Below, one piece after another: positions 1 to 5,201 of a stretch of 5,201 nucleotides of DNA. Source of the DNA: Gammaproteobacteria bacterium. Lineage in GTDB: Bacteria; Pseudomonadota; Gammaproteobacteria; Pseudomonadales; Azotimanducaceae. The DNA lies in contig NZEI01000103.1 in assembly GCA_002690405.1 (NCBI GenBank), positions 13,565-18,765 on the forward strand. Reading direction: 5' to 3'. Within the stretch, counting starts at the first letter, position 1. Each line of letters starts with the position of its first letter. A model generated the notes under the pieces. It saw only the letters and a program-made list of their open reading frames with translations. It was not told the DNA's origin and did no database searches. Made by a program: the position numbers and the translations under genes.

Positions 1-92
1 ACAATTGCACCGGGGCGGGTGTTACTGCAGCCGCCTAAAATACTGCCAGTGACCAAGGCCCCGGCGCTTATGATGAAATCTCGCCGTCGCAC
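1..92 (-). CDS. Tat-exported lipoprotein, N-terminus only (runs off left edge)
   Basis: Thirty codons are visible from a GTG start. The translation begins MRRRDFIISAGALVTG and continues SILGGCS. It has all the parts of a twin-arginine signal peptide with a lipobox: an n-region with RRRDF fitting the RRxF core of Tat signals, a hydrophobic stretch at about residues 6-19, and LGGC at 19-22, where Cys22 would be lipidated after signal peptidase II cleavage. The start is fixed by a purine-rich ribosome binding site 4-7 bases upstream. A TTG overlapping the MFS stop is in frame but would add seven residues that spoil the signal. The gene lies 17 bases after the MFS gene on the same strand, so it is probably in the same transcript. 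The mature protein is outside the window and I cannot name its family. Tat export implies a protein that folds, often with a cofactor, before crossing the inner membrane. Confidence 0.75.
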   Translation of the reverse strand, partial: MRRRDFIISAGALVTGSILGGCSNTRPGAI

Positions 93-96
93 GCGG

Positions 97-105
97 CCTC
101 TCCCT
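97..105 (-). promoter_or_regulatory. Ribosome binding site of the Tat lipoprotein
   Basis: On the minus strand the gap between the MFS stop and the GTG start reads AGGGAGAGG followed by CCGC. This is a strong Shine-Dalgarno match (AGGGAG at 7 bases or GAGG at 4 bases from the start). It decides in favour of GTG at position 92 over the in-frame TTG at 113, whose upstream sequence lies inside the MFS coding region. Confidence 0.7.
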
Positions 106-109
106 ATCC

Positions 110-1324
110 TCAATCAGCTTGGGGCTGTACCTGTTCCAATTTACTGCCCCATAGTGGGCTCGAAAGACTTATGAGCACTAGCACTAGGAGCATACAGAAC
201 GCACTGATCACAATGGCTTGTTGAGGCCCAAATAGATCCGCTAGGTAACCACAAAAGAGGGTGCCGATTGGCCCCGCACCCATAAATGAAAACGCATAAA
301 AGCTCATTACGCGTGCGCGCTGGGCCGGCGGCGCCAATTGCTGCATGAGGGTGCGCGACATTGGCATGGCAATACCACCGCAAACACCCCAAACAAAGAC
401 TAAGAACATAAATAGCGGCTGGTTACTCACCAGCCCGGTGGTCAGCAGCACGATCGAGCCCAAACCCTGAGCCATAACCAACGCGCGTCCCGCCCGGGCG
501 ACAAAGCCAAGCTTTAATAAAGCCAATATACTAACGACCAGCCCGAGGGAATTAAGCGCATTCAACACGGCTAAATCTGCAGAGCTGCCAGCAAACACTT
601 CGCGCATAACCAGCGGAAAACCGACAATGAACGCGCCCATAAAAAAGCAGCCCATGGCTATATTCTGCAACATCACCGTGCGCATAAGCGGATTAGAGAT
701 CACGGTGCGAGCACCATCCAGCAAGCTCGTGAGCACATCTTCCTGCGGGGCTTCTGAGTCTGGCCTAGGCGTTACTTCACGCAGTTGTGTATAGGCCCAA
801 ACACCCAGCAGCAATACCACGCTTTGCACGACTAAGATAATTTCAGCGCCTAACGTATCGGCCAGTCCGGCAAATGAGTAACCCAAAATCTGGAAGCCGA
901 ACTGACACAAGCTGGCCTGGATTACCGCGCGCTGCACGTCCGTGCCAGCCACATGATTGAGTAGACCGTCGCGAGCTGGGGTTAGAAAGGCAGACGCACA
1001 ACCCATCAGGAGCGCATAACCGATCATTACGGCAAAGCTCAATGCCTGCACATAGACCGCTAGGGCTAGGAATAGTGGCATGAGGCCTGCAAACAGCTGC
1101 GACCAGGCGGCCTGACGCCGCTGACCAATTCGGTCCGCCAACACACCGGCTATAAGAATAAACAGCATACCCGGCAGCAATAACGACATCTGCGCCAAGC
1201 CGACACGCTCGGCCGGCTCTCGCAAAACCATAGTGACCAGCCACGCGAACACCACGGACTGCATGCCGAAGGCACCGTACCAGGCAGAAATCGCCGTCAA
1301 ATAGGCTGTTTTAGGTTGCAACAT
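110..1324 (-). CDS. Major facilitator superfamily transporter (EntS/DHA3-like)
   Basis: This is a 404-residue integral inner-membrane carrier, a normal length for a 12-helix MFS protein. Hydrophobic segments fill both halves, separated by a polar central loop at about residues 183-206 (LREVTPRPDSEAPQED). The loop 2-3 signature GVLADRIGQRRQ (60-71) is a clear MFS motif A, and a weaker counterpart, GYLADLFG (359-366), sits in the second half. LTPARDGLLNHV (114-125) resembles a motif common in EntS-like and DHA3-type exporters, which suggests drug/metabolite efflux by proton antiport; the substrate cannot be read from the sequence. The ATG at 1324 is preferred. A TTG at 1345 would add seven residues, and neither start has a good Shine-Dalgarno. 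The gene is downstream of the BVMO on the same strand, so it may export or import that enzyme's substrate or product. That role is inference. Confidence 0.9.
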   Translation of the reverse strand: MLQPKTAYLTAISAWYGAFGMQSVVFAWLVTMVLREPAERVGLAQMSLLLPGMLFILIAGVLADRIGQRRQAAWSQLFAGLMPLFLALAVYVQALSFAVMIGYALLMGCASAFLTPARDGLLNHVAGTDVQRAVIQASLCQFGFQILGYSFAGLADTLGAEIILVVQSVVLLLGVWAYTQLREVTPRPDSEAPQEDVLTSLLDGARTVISNPLMRTVMLQNIAMGCFFMGAFIVGFPLVMREVFAGSSADLAVLNALNSLGLVVSILALLKLGFVARAGRALVMAQGLGSIVLLTTGLVSNQPLFMFLVFVWGVCGGIAMPMSRTLMQQLAPPAQRARVMSFYAFSFMGAGPIGTLFCGYLADLFGPQQAIVISAFCMLLVLVLISLSSPLWGSKLEQVQPQAD

Positions 1325-1457
1325 TGAATGCGCCAGCAAGACCAAGCGCGACAGTCTATGAGAACAACCGATGCCGCGCGAGGTCTATTTATTCAGCCGC
1401 ACTGTGAATGACCAGTCTAGGTGGACATGGCGTTGCGCAGCGGCTGTTCGCGATCAC

Positions 1458-3086
1458 TTACGCAGTAAGCATAAATCCTTGATAGTCGTTCGCCACGACC
1501 TCATCACATTTCTTGCGATACTCGCCGACGCCGCCTACGTAGGGCATAAAGATTCGCGGTTTACCTGGAATATTAGCTCCTAGGTACCATGAGTTGCACG
1601 AGGGTGCGGTAAACATGGTGCCCTCAGCGACCTCGTTAACATGGGCGACCCACTCTTCCTCGGCATCTAGGGTGGGTTCAATAAGCTGCAGCTGATGATC
1701 TCGCATATGCTCGATGCATTCGGTAATCCAATCCACGTGCTGCTCTATGGACACGAGCATGTTGCTCAGTACAGAGGGTGATCCTGGCCCAGTCACAGTG
1801 AACAGATTCGGGAATCCATTCACCTGCAAACCAAGGTAGGTACGCGGCCCCGCCTCCCAATGATCAACTAAGCGTTCGCCACTGCGTCCACGAATGTCTA
1901 TTTTCTGCAGCGCCCCCGTCATGGCATCAAAGCCTGTGGCGTACACTAGGGTATCGAATTCGTAATGCCCTTGCTCGGTCTGCACGCCATTTGCAGTGAT
2001 TGTATCTATTCCGCCTTTACGCAGATCGACCAAACTCACGTTGTCGCGGTTGTAGGTTTCATAATAGTTAGTGTCGATGACCGGACGCTTACAACCCATG
2101 GGGTAGTCACGCGGCATCAGCGCCTCTGCCGTTGCTGGGTTATCGATCATGCGGCTTATCTGCTGGCGATACATATCGCAGGCCAGCTCATTGGCTTCAG
2201 GGTCAAGGGCCACATCCGCAAAACGACGGATTGCGACAAAGCCTTCTTCTTCGACTAATGCGGCACGCTCGGTTGCGGTTGTTTGCAAAATTTCTTCAGT
2301 AGGCTCGACATTGTCTGCCCCGCCAAAGCCAAATCCGTATCCAACGATGCCGACTTGGGACTCGCGCTGCTGTTGTCTAATTTCGTCGTAGTTCTCAATA
2401 GCCTGTTGACGGAATTCGTCACTGAGCGGCCGATTGTGCGCGGGCATGGTGTAGTTCGGGGTGCGCTGAAAGACCGTGAGGTGCTCTGCTTGTTCGGCGA
2501 TTACGGGTATTGCCTGAATTGCAGAAGAGCCGGTACCGATGATTCCTACCCGACGGGTAGAGAAATCCACGCCTTCAGCAGGCCAATTACCGGTGTGGAA
2601 TACATCACCTGCAAAGTTATCAGCACCATTGATCTGTGGAGTATTAGGTACCGAAAGGCAACCCGTGGCCATCACACAAAAGCGCGCTGCGTACTCCTTG
2701 CCTGAGTCGGTTGTCACGTGCCAACGCTGCTCGTCATCACGGAAATGCGCCGATGTAACGCGGGTTGAAAATTCTATATCGCTACGCAGATCAAAACGTT
2801 CGGCAATATGGTTGGCGTAATCGAGTATTTCCGGTTGCGCCGCCATCACTTCAGTCCACTGCCACTCCTGCTGCAACTCCGAAGAAAAGCTGAAAGAGTA
2901 TTCGATACTCGGCACGTCGCAACGTGCGCCCGGATAGCGGTTCCAATACCAAGTACCACCTACGTCTTTGCCAGCCTCAAGCACGCGCGCGGACAATCCA
3001 GCCTGACGCAATTTGTGCAGCAAGTACATGCCAGAGAAGCCAGCACCGACCACCACGACATCAAACTCATTTTGCGATGGTTTCAT
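1458..3086 (-). CDS. Type I Baeyer-Villiger monooxygenase, phenylacetone monooxygenase-like
   Basis: A 542-residue soluble flavoenzyme expected to use FAD, NADPH and O2 to turn ketones into esters or lactones. Visible in order: FAD-binding GAGFSG (14-19); GGTWYWNRYPGARCDVP (43-59), with the active-site Asp57; the diagnostic BVMO fingerprint FAGDVFHTGNWP (158-169), which fits FxGxxxHxxxW[P/D]; a second Rossmann motif GTGSSA (184-189) for NADPH; FQRTP (206-210); GCKRP (331-335), whose Arg334 matches the catalytic Arg of phenylacetone monooxygenase and whose Lys333 would contact NADPH phosphate; YATGFDAMTGAL (382-393); and SWYLGANIPGKPR (499-511). From memory, the C-terminal half resembles Thermobifida phenylacetone monooxygenase more than Acinetobacter cyclohexanone monooxygenase, including GPGSPSVLSNML (433-444). 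The start has an AGGGGA ribosome binding site. All catalytic motifs are intact. The substrate is unknown; aromatic ketones, cyclic ketones and steroids are all possible in this clade. Siderophore N-hydroxylases and ordinary FMOs are less likely because of the fingerprint. Confidence 0.95.
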   Translation of the reverse strand: MKPSQNEFDVVVVGAGFSGMYLLHKLRQAGLSARVLEAGKDVGGTWYWNRYPGARCDVPSIEYSFSFSSELQQEWQWTEVMAAQPEILDYANHIAERFDLRSDIEFSTRVTSAHFRDDEQRWHVTTDSGKEYAARFCVMATGCLSVPNTPQINGADNFAGDVFHTGNWPAEGVDFSTRRVGIIGTGSSAIQAIPVIAEQAEHLTVFQRTPNYTMPAHNRPLSDEFRQQAIENYDEIRQQQRESQVGIVGYGFGFGGADNVEPTEEILQTTATERAALVEEEGFVAIRRFADVALDPEANELACDMYRQQISRMIDNPATAEALMPRDYPMGCKRPVIDTNYYETYNRDNVSLVDLRKGGIDTITANGVQTEQGHYEFDTLVYATGFDAMTGALQKIDIRGRSGERLVDHWEAGPRTYLGLQVNGFPNLFTVTGPGSPSVLSNMLVSIEQHVDWITECIEHMRDHQLQLIEPTLDAEEEWVAHVNEVAEGTMFTAPSCNSWYLGANIPGKPRIFMPYVGGVGEYRKKCDEVVANDYQGFMLTA

Positions 3087-3286
3087 GCTTTCCCCTATTC
3101 ATCTATTCACTCGTTTCGATCATCTGACAGTGCGCATGCCCCCGCGACTGCAACACTCATCCCCTGTCATCTGATTCTGCCAAAACCTCGAAGCTTTGCC
3201 CAGTTCGCTACAAGCGACTGCCAAATAGGCTTGCCGAGGCGTTACCACTACCACTACTCTTTGTGCTCTTAAGCGATTCAGCAAAT
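3087..3286. promoter_or_regulatory. Divergent intergenic region between BVMO and methyltransferase
   Basis: These 200 bases separate two divergent genes and must contain the promoter of each, unless the methyltransferase is read from elsewhere. I could not find a -35/-10 pair close to consensus on either strand. The best minus-strand -35-like word is TTGGCA at about 3174-3180, with no good -10 after it. TCATCTGA occurs twice (3120-3127 and 3167-3174), and a third TCATCT is at 3099-3104. The minus strand carries two similar AGATGA...AGGGG blocks (3092-3104 and 3161-3172), of which the nearer includes the BVMO ribosome binding site. The repeats could be operator half-sites, but they are short enough to be chance. 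No regulator gene lies in the window. Confidence 0.5.
3091..3096 (-). promoter_or_regulatory. Ribosome binding site of the BVMO gene
   Basis: AGGGGA on the minus strand sits four bases upstream of the ATG at 3086 and supports that start. The residues that follow lead straight into the FAD-binding strand (FDVVVVGAGFSG), as expected for the N-terminus of this family. Confidence 0.6.
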
Positions 3287-3940
3287 ATGACAGACTCCGC
3301 CACACCGACGCCGCCGGGTAAACCACGCTCAACTCTCTCAGCATTTATGCGTTTCTTACGTCTGCGGACCCATGAACAGTCTTTCCTTAACAGTACTGGA
3401 TTGGCTCGCTCATTCCGTGAAAACCGCCCGGTGGACAAAAACGGTGAACCACTGCCCTGGCTAAATTACAGCCTAATCCGACTCCTAGATGAGCGCCTAA
3501 ACAAAAGCCTTAGGGTTTTCGAGTACGGGAGTGGTTTCTCAACTCTGTATTTCGCGGCACGCACCGCATCAGTAACCAGTGTTGAGCATGTGCCGGCATG
3601 GGTGCAGGAATTGCAACCGTATTTACCTGACAACGTTACCCTGACCAGTGCTATGCCAGGAGCCGAGTACATTCAAGCGCCGAACCACCAGCCTCCTTTT
3701 GACCTCATCTTGGTTGACGGACTGGACCGCGTGGCTTGTGTGGAGGCTTCTCTTAACGCACTAACGCCTGACGGTGTGATCATCTTAGACGACACCCACC
3801 GCAGCGAATATCAGACCCTGCTCGCCAAGTTACGTGACCAGGGGTATAAAACCCTGACGTTTTTCGGCCCCAAGCCCACCTCGATCATCGAGGCTCAGTC
3901 GACGATCATTTATCGAACAGATAATGCACTAGGTATCTGA
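3287..3940 (+). CDS. Class I SAM-dependent methyltransferase-like protein
   Basis: A 217-residue protein with no signal peptide or membrane segment, so probably cytoplasmic. The Rossmann-fold methyltransferase signature is clear: motif I RVFEYGSGFSTLYFA (76-90), the strand-2 acidic end TSVEH (97-101) expected to bind the SAM ribose, motif IV DLILVDGLDR (139-148), and GVIILDDTHR (163-172) in the position of the post-motif strand. The C-terminus has STIIYR (205-210) and ends NALGI. The layout WLNYSLIRLLDERL (58-71) just before motif I is typical of a family annotated only as class I SAM-dependent methyltransferase, often found near surface-polysaccharide genes; the acceptor is unknown. The ATG at 3287 is preferred. 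A GTG at 3263 would add eight residues, and neither start has a strong ribosome binding site. It stands alone on the plus strand, divergent from the BVMO and convergent with the M48 protease gene, so it is probably monocistronic. Confidence 0.82.
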   Translation: MTDSATPTPPGKPRSTLSAFMRFLRLRTHEQSFLNSTGLARSFRENRPVDKNGEPLPWLNYSLIRLLDERLNKSLRVFEYGSGFSTLYFAARTASVTSVEHVPAWVQELQPYLPDNVTLTSAMPGAEYIQAPNHQPPFDLILVDGLDRVACVEASLNALTPDGVIILDDTHRSEYQTLLAKLRDQGYKTLTFFGPKPTSIIEAQSTIIYRTDNALGI

Positions 3941-3973
3941 GTGCAGTAGCAGAAGCACTTGTAGCTCTTGCGC

Positions 3974-5041
3974 CTATGAACTTGGGACTCCGCGAATTGC
4001 AGCAATGCGATCGGCGGTAATCGGATGTGAAGCGAGATACTCTAACAACTTACGGTGCACCGCCTCAGAGGCATCGCTATGTTCCTTGTCGCCGAACTCA
4101 GCATCAAACTCTCCTTCATGGCTGCGCTCTAACTCCTCTAGTGCCTGGGCAAATACTTCGGGGTCTATGCCAAGGCGTTGCAGTTCGGCAACCGCAAAGG
4201 CGTCGGCTTGGCGCTCGAATTCTCGTGTATACGCTGACTGGCCGATGGCAAACGGCAGTGTCAGCGCCAATTCACCGACGCCACCGATGTCGCCGGTAAT
4301 AAAGGTTAGCAGTACTGCCCAGCCAGCACTCTGCAGCAAAGTTTGTTCCACGTGGCGCATACGCGCATGCCCTAGTTCGTGCAGAAATACTGCCAAGAGC
4401 TGCTGATCGTTCTGCAGCAACTCTACAATGGCATCGGTAAATACTACCGTGGTGCCACTGAGGGTGAGTGCATTCGGCCCAACAAACGAACGTGCTCGCC
4501 GAAAGTGCACATCAACAGCAGGTGCATCAGTGCGCTCATGCTCAGAAAAATATGAGCGCAACTGCTGCTGACGCGACTCGGTCAGTTCAGATTCCTGCAA
4601 TAACGGGGTTAAATTTGTCATGGTTGACTGGGCCATTTGCGCACTCACGGTCAAGGGCAACTGGTGGGCGATAGACGCCGTAATACGCGGAATGCCGTAG
4701 AGCCCAAACAACACCAATGTCGCCAGAGTGAACATTACCGCCACCGCGACACCGCCGAAATTCGCCTCTAAACGCGAGACCCAGAAAGACAGACCGGGGT
4801 CACCCCTAAACTGCGCAAGGGCGTCTAAGGCCGCATGATCCTCACTGATAAAGTAGTCATCTGCGCCCCAAGACACTCTACGCGGCACCGACCCTAGGGC
4901 AGCTTCAACCCGGATATCTTCTGTGCCTATGACCTGTTCACCGCCAGACCAAGAGACGCAAACAGAATGAGCATCCGCGGTCAGTTGCGCAGTTTGTCCC
5001 GCGCTGGTTATGCCGTCGAAATAAGTCCCTTGGAATTGCAT
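3974..5041 (-). CDS. M48-family zinc metalloprotease with N-terminal DUF7092-like domain and membrane anchor
   Basis: A 355-residue membrane-anchored zinc endopeptidase. Residues 1-80 form a small N-terminal domain (YFDGITS at 7-13 and a DYFISEDHAALDAL segment at 62-75) of the kind that precedes M48 domains in DUF7092 proteins. There is no signal peptide. A transmembrane helix follows at about 97-118. The peptidase domain has the zinc-binding HELGH (221-225) inside LLAVFLHELGHARMRH, and the third ligand is most likely Glu276 in TREFERQAD (272-280), matching the M48 pattern [ST]RxxExxAD. A hydrophobic stretch at 235-268 lies between them. The C-terminal SHPITADRIAAI (338-349) is the usual M48 closing motif with its conserved His. 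Catalytic residues are intact. It starts 6 bases after the DUF898 gene with no evident Shine-Dalgarno, suggesting translational coupling. By analogy with HtpX, LoiP and YcaL it may serve envelope protein quality control; the target is unknown. Confidence 0.92.
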   Translation of the reverse strand: MQFQGTYFDGITSAGQTAQLTADAHSVCVSWSGGEQVIGTEDIRVEAALGSVPRRVSWGADDYFISEDHAALDALAQFRGDPGLSFWVSRLEANFGGVAVAVMFTLATLVLFGLYGIPRITASIAHQLPLTVSAQMAQSTMTNLTPLLQESELTESRQQQLRSYFSEHERTDAPAVDVHFRRARSFVGPNALTLSGTTVVFTDAIVELLQNDQQLLAVFLHELGHARMRHVEQTLLQSAGWAVLLTFITGDIGGVGELALTLPFAIGQSAYTREFERQADAFAVAELQRLGIDPEVFAQALEELERSHEGEFDAEFGDKEHSDASEAVHRKLLEYLASHPITADRIAAIRGVPSS

Positions 5042-5047
5042 TACGCT

Positions 5048-5201
5048 TTAAATGCCTATGCCAAGATCAAAGGCTTCACCGATCTCGTCCCCTAGCGCAT
5101 TTTCTTGGTCGCGTTGCGCCGCGACGAAGCCATCCAGATCCACGGCTTCAACCCAGAGATGCTCCTGCATATAGCGCGCTACCCTGACCGCTGCCCACGG
5201 G
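5048..5201 (-). CDS. YjgN/DUF898 family membrane protein, C-terminus only (enters from right edge)
   Basis: Fifty codons followed by TAA are open to the window edge. The visible residues include PWAAVRVARYMQEHL (1-15 of the visible part), a DLDGF block (21-25), and a C-terminus GDEIGEAFDLGIGI. This matches the end of DUF898/YjgN proteins as I know the family: an [R]PWAxVRxARY segment after the last transmembrane helices, then a short tail with an AxGxExxxAFDLG-like motif. The membrane helices lie outside the window. Genes of this family often precede an M48 metallopeptidase, and here the spacing to that gene is 6 bases, so the neighbour supports the call. The molecular function of DUF898 proteins is not established. 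Confidence rests on a short motif plus context. Confidence 0.75.
   Translation of the reverse strand, partial: PWAAVRVARYMQEHLWVEAVDLDGFVAAQRDQENALGDEIGEAFDLGIGI

Noticed and set aside
1394..1446. Perfect 7-base inverted repeat CAGCCGC / GCGGCTG in the gap between the BVMO and MFS genes, considered as a terminator or attenuator.
   Set aside because: The loop is 39 bases, the stem does not extend, and no T run follows on the minus strand (AATAAATAG). A 7-base inverted pair in a gap of about 110 bases is expected by chance about a third of the time.
1371..1583. Plus-strand open frame of 70 codons overlapping the 3' end of the BVMO gene.
   Set aside because: Lies mostly antisense to the BVMO C-terminus, has no recognisable domain or ribosome binding site, and its composition follows from the opposite strand.
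2283..3272. Several plus-strand open frames of 67-154 codons antisense to the BVMO 5' half.
   Set aside because: All overlap conserved BVMO motifs on the other strand and show no domain of their own; they are shadow frames.
3263..3286. GTG at 3263 as the methyltransferase start.
   Set aside because: It adds eight residues with no family feature and has no ribosome binding site; the ATG at 3287 is simpler, though the evidence is not decisive.
3940..3973. Hairpin AGTGC / GCACT between the convergent methyltransferase and M48 genes, considered as a bidirectional terminator.
   Set aside because: Only a 5-base stem with a 10-base loop and no T tract on either side; too weak to call.
4005..4406. 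Plus-strand 133-codon open frame antisense to the M48 peptidase domain.
   Set aside because: Low-complexity Ser/Ala/Arg-rich translation produced by the opposite strand of the HELGH-coding region; no ribosome binding site.
5041..5058. TAATG overlap at the M48 start, considered as the stop of the upstream gene.
   Set aside because: That TAA frame is closed again by a TAG at 5056-5058. The real upstream frame is the one ending at TAA 5048-5050, which is open to the window edge and carries DUF898 motifs.

Overview
The window reads as chromosomal DNA of a Gram-negative bacterium, most likely a proteobacterium and plausibly a free-living or marine gammaproteobacterium. The support is a Tat/lipobox signal peptide, a YjgN/DUF898 gene next to an M48 metalloprotease, a Baeyer-Villiger monooxygenase and an EntS-like MFS transporter. 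Base composition is moderate, a little above half G+C by eye. CTAG occurs 16 times, so it is not depleted as it is in enterics. The taxonomic call is inference. I see no tRNA, rRNA, insertion sequence, CRISPR array or phage gene.

Left block (1-3086, minus strand, transcribed right to left): a complete type I Baeyer-Villiger monooxygenase (BVMO) resembling phenylacetone monooxygenase, then an MFS transporter, then the first 30 codons of a Tat-exported lipoprotein that runs off the left edge. The BVMO and MFS genes are about 112-133 bases apart, depending on the MFS start. The MFS and lipoprotein genes are 17 bases apart, with a strong ribosome binding site in the gap. A shared transcript is plausible: an NAD(P)H/O2-dependent oxidation of a ketone or aldehyde, a membrane carrier, and an exported lipoprotein of unknown role. 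The lipoprotein start is short, begins with GTG and touches the window edge, so it is easily missed.

Middle (3087-3286): a 200-base divergent intergenic region that should hold the promoters for the BVMO on the minus strand and a methyltransferase on the plus strand. It contains short repeated words and a possible 17-codon leader ORF in front of the BVMO. No convincing -10/-35 pair was found.

Right block: a 217-residue SAM-binding methyltransferase-like protein on the plus strand (3287-3940) converges, across a 33-base gap, on a minus-strand pair. That pair is an M48-family membrane metalloprotease (3974-5041) preceded by the C-terminal 50 residues of a YjgN/DUF898 membrane protein that enters from the right edge. 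Only 6 bases separate the two, so they are almost certainly co-transcribed and probably translationally coupled.

No radically new system is evident. The points most worth following are the truncated Tat lipoprotein with its BVMO/MFS neighbours, the DUF898-M48 pair, and the uncharacterised methyltransferase.
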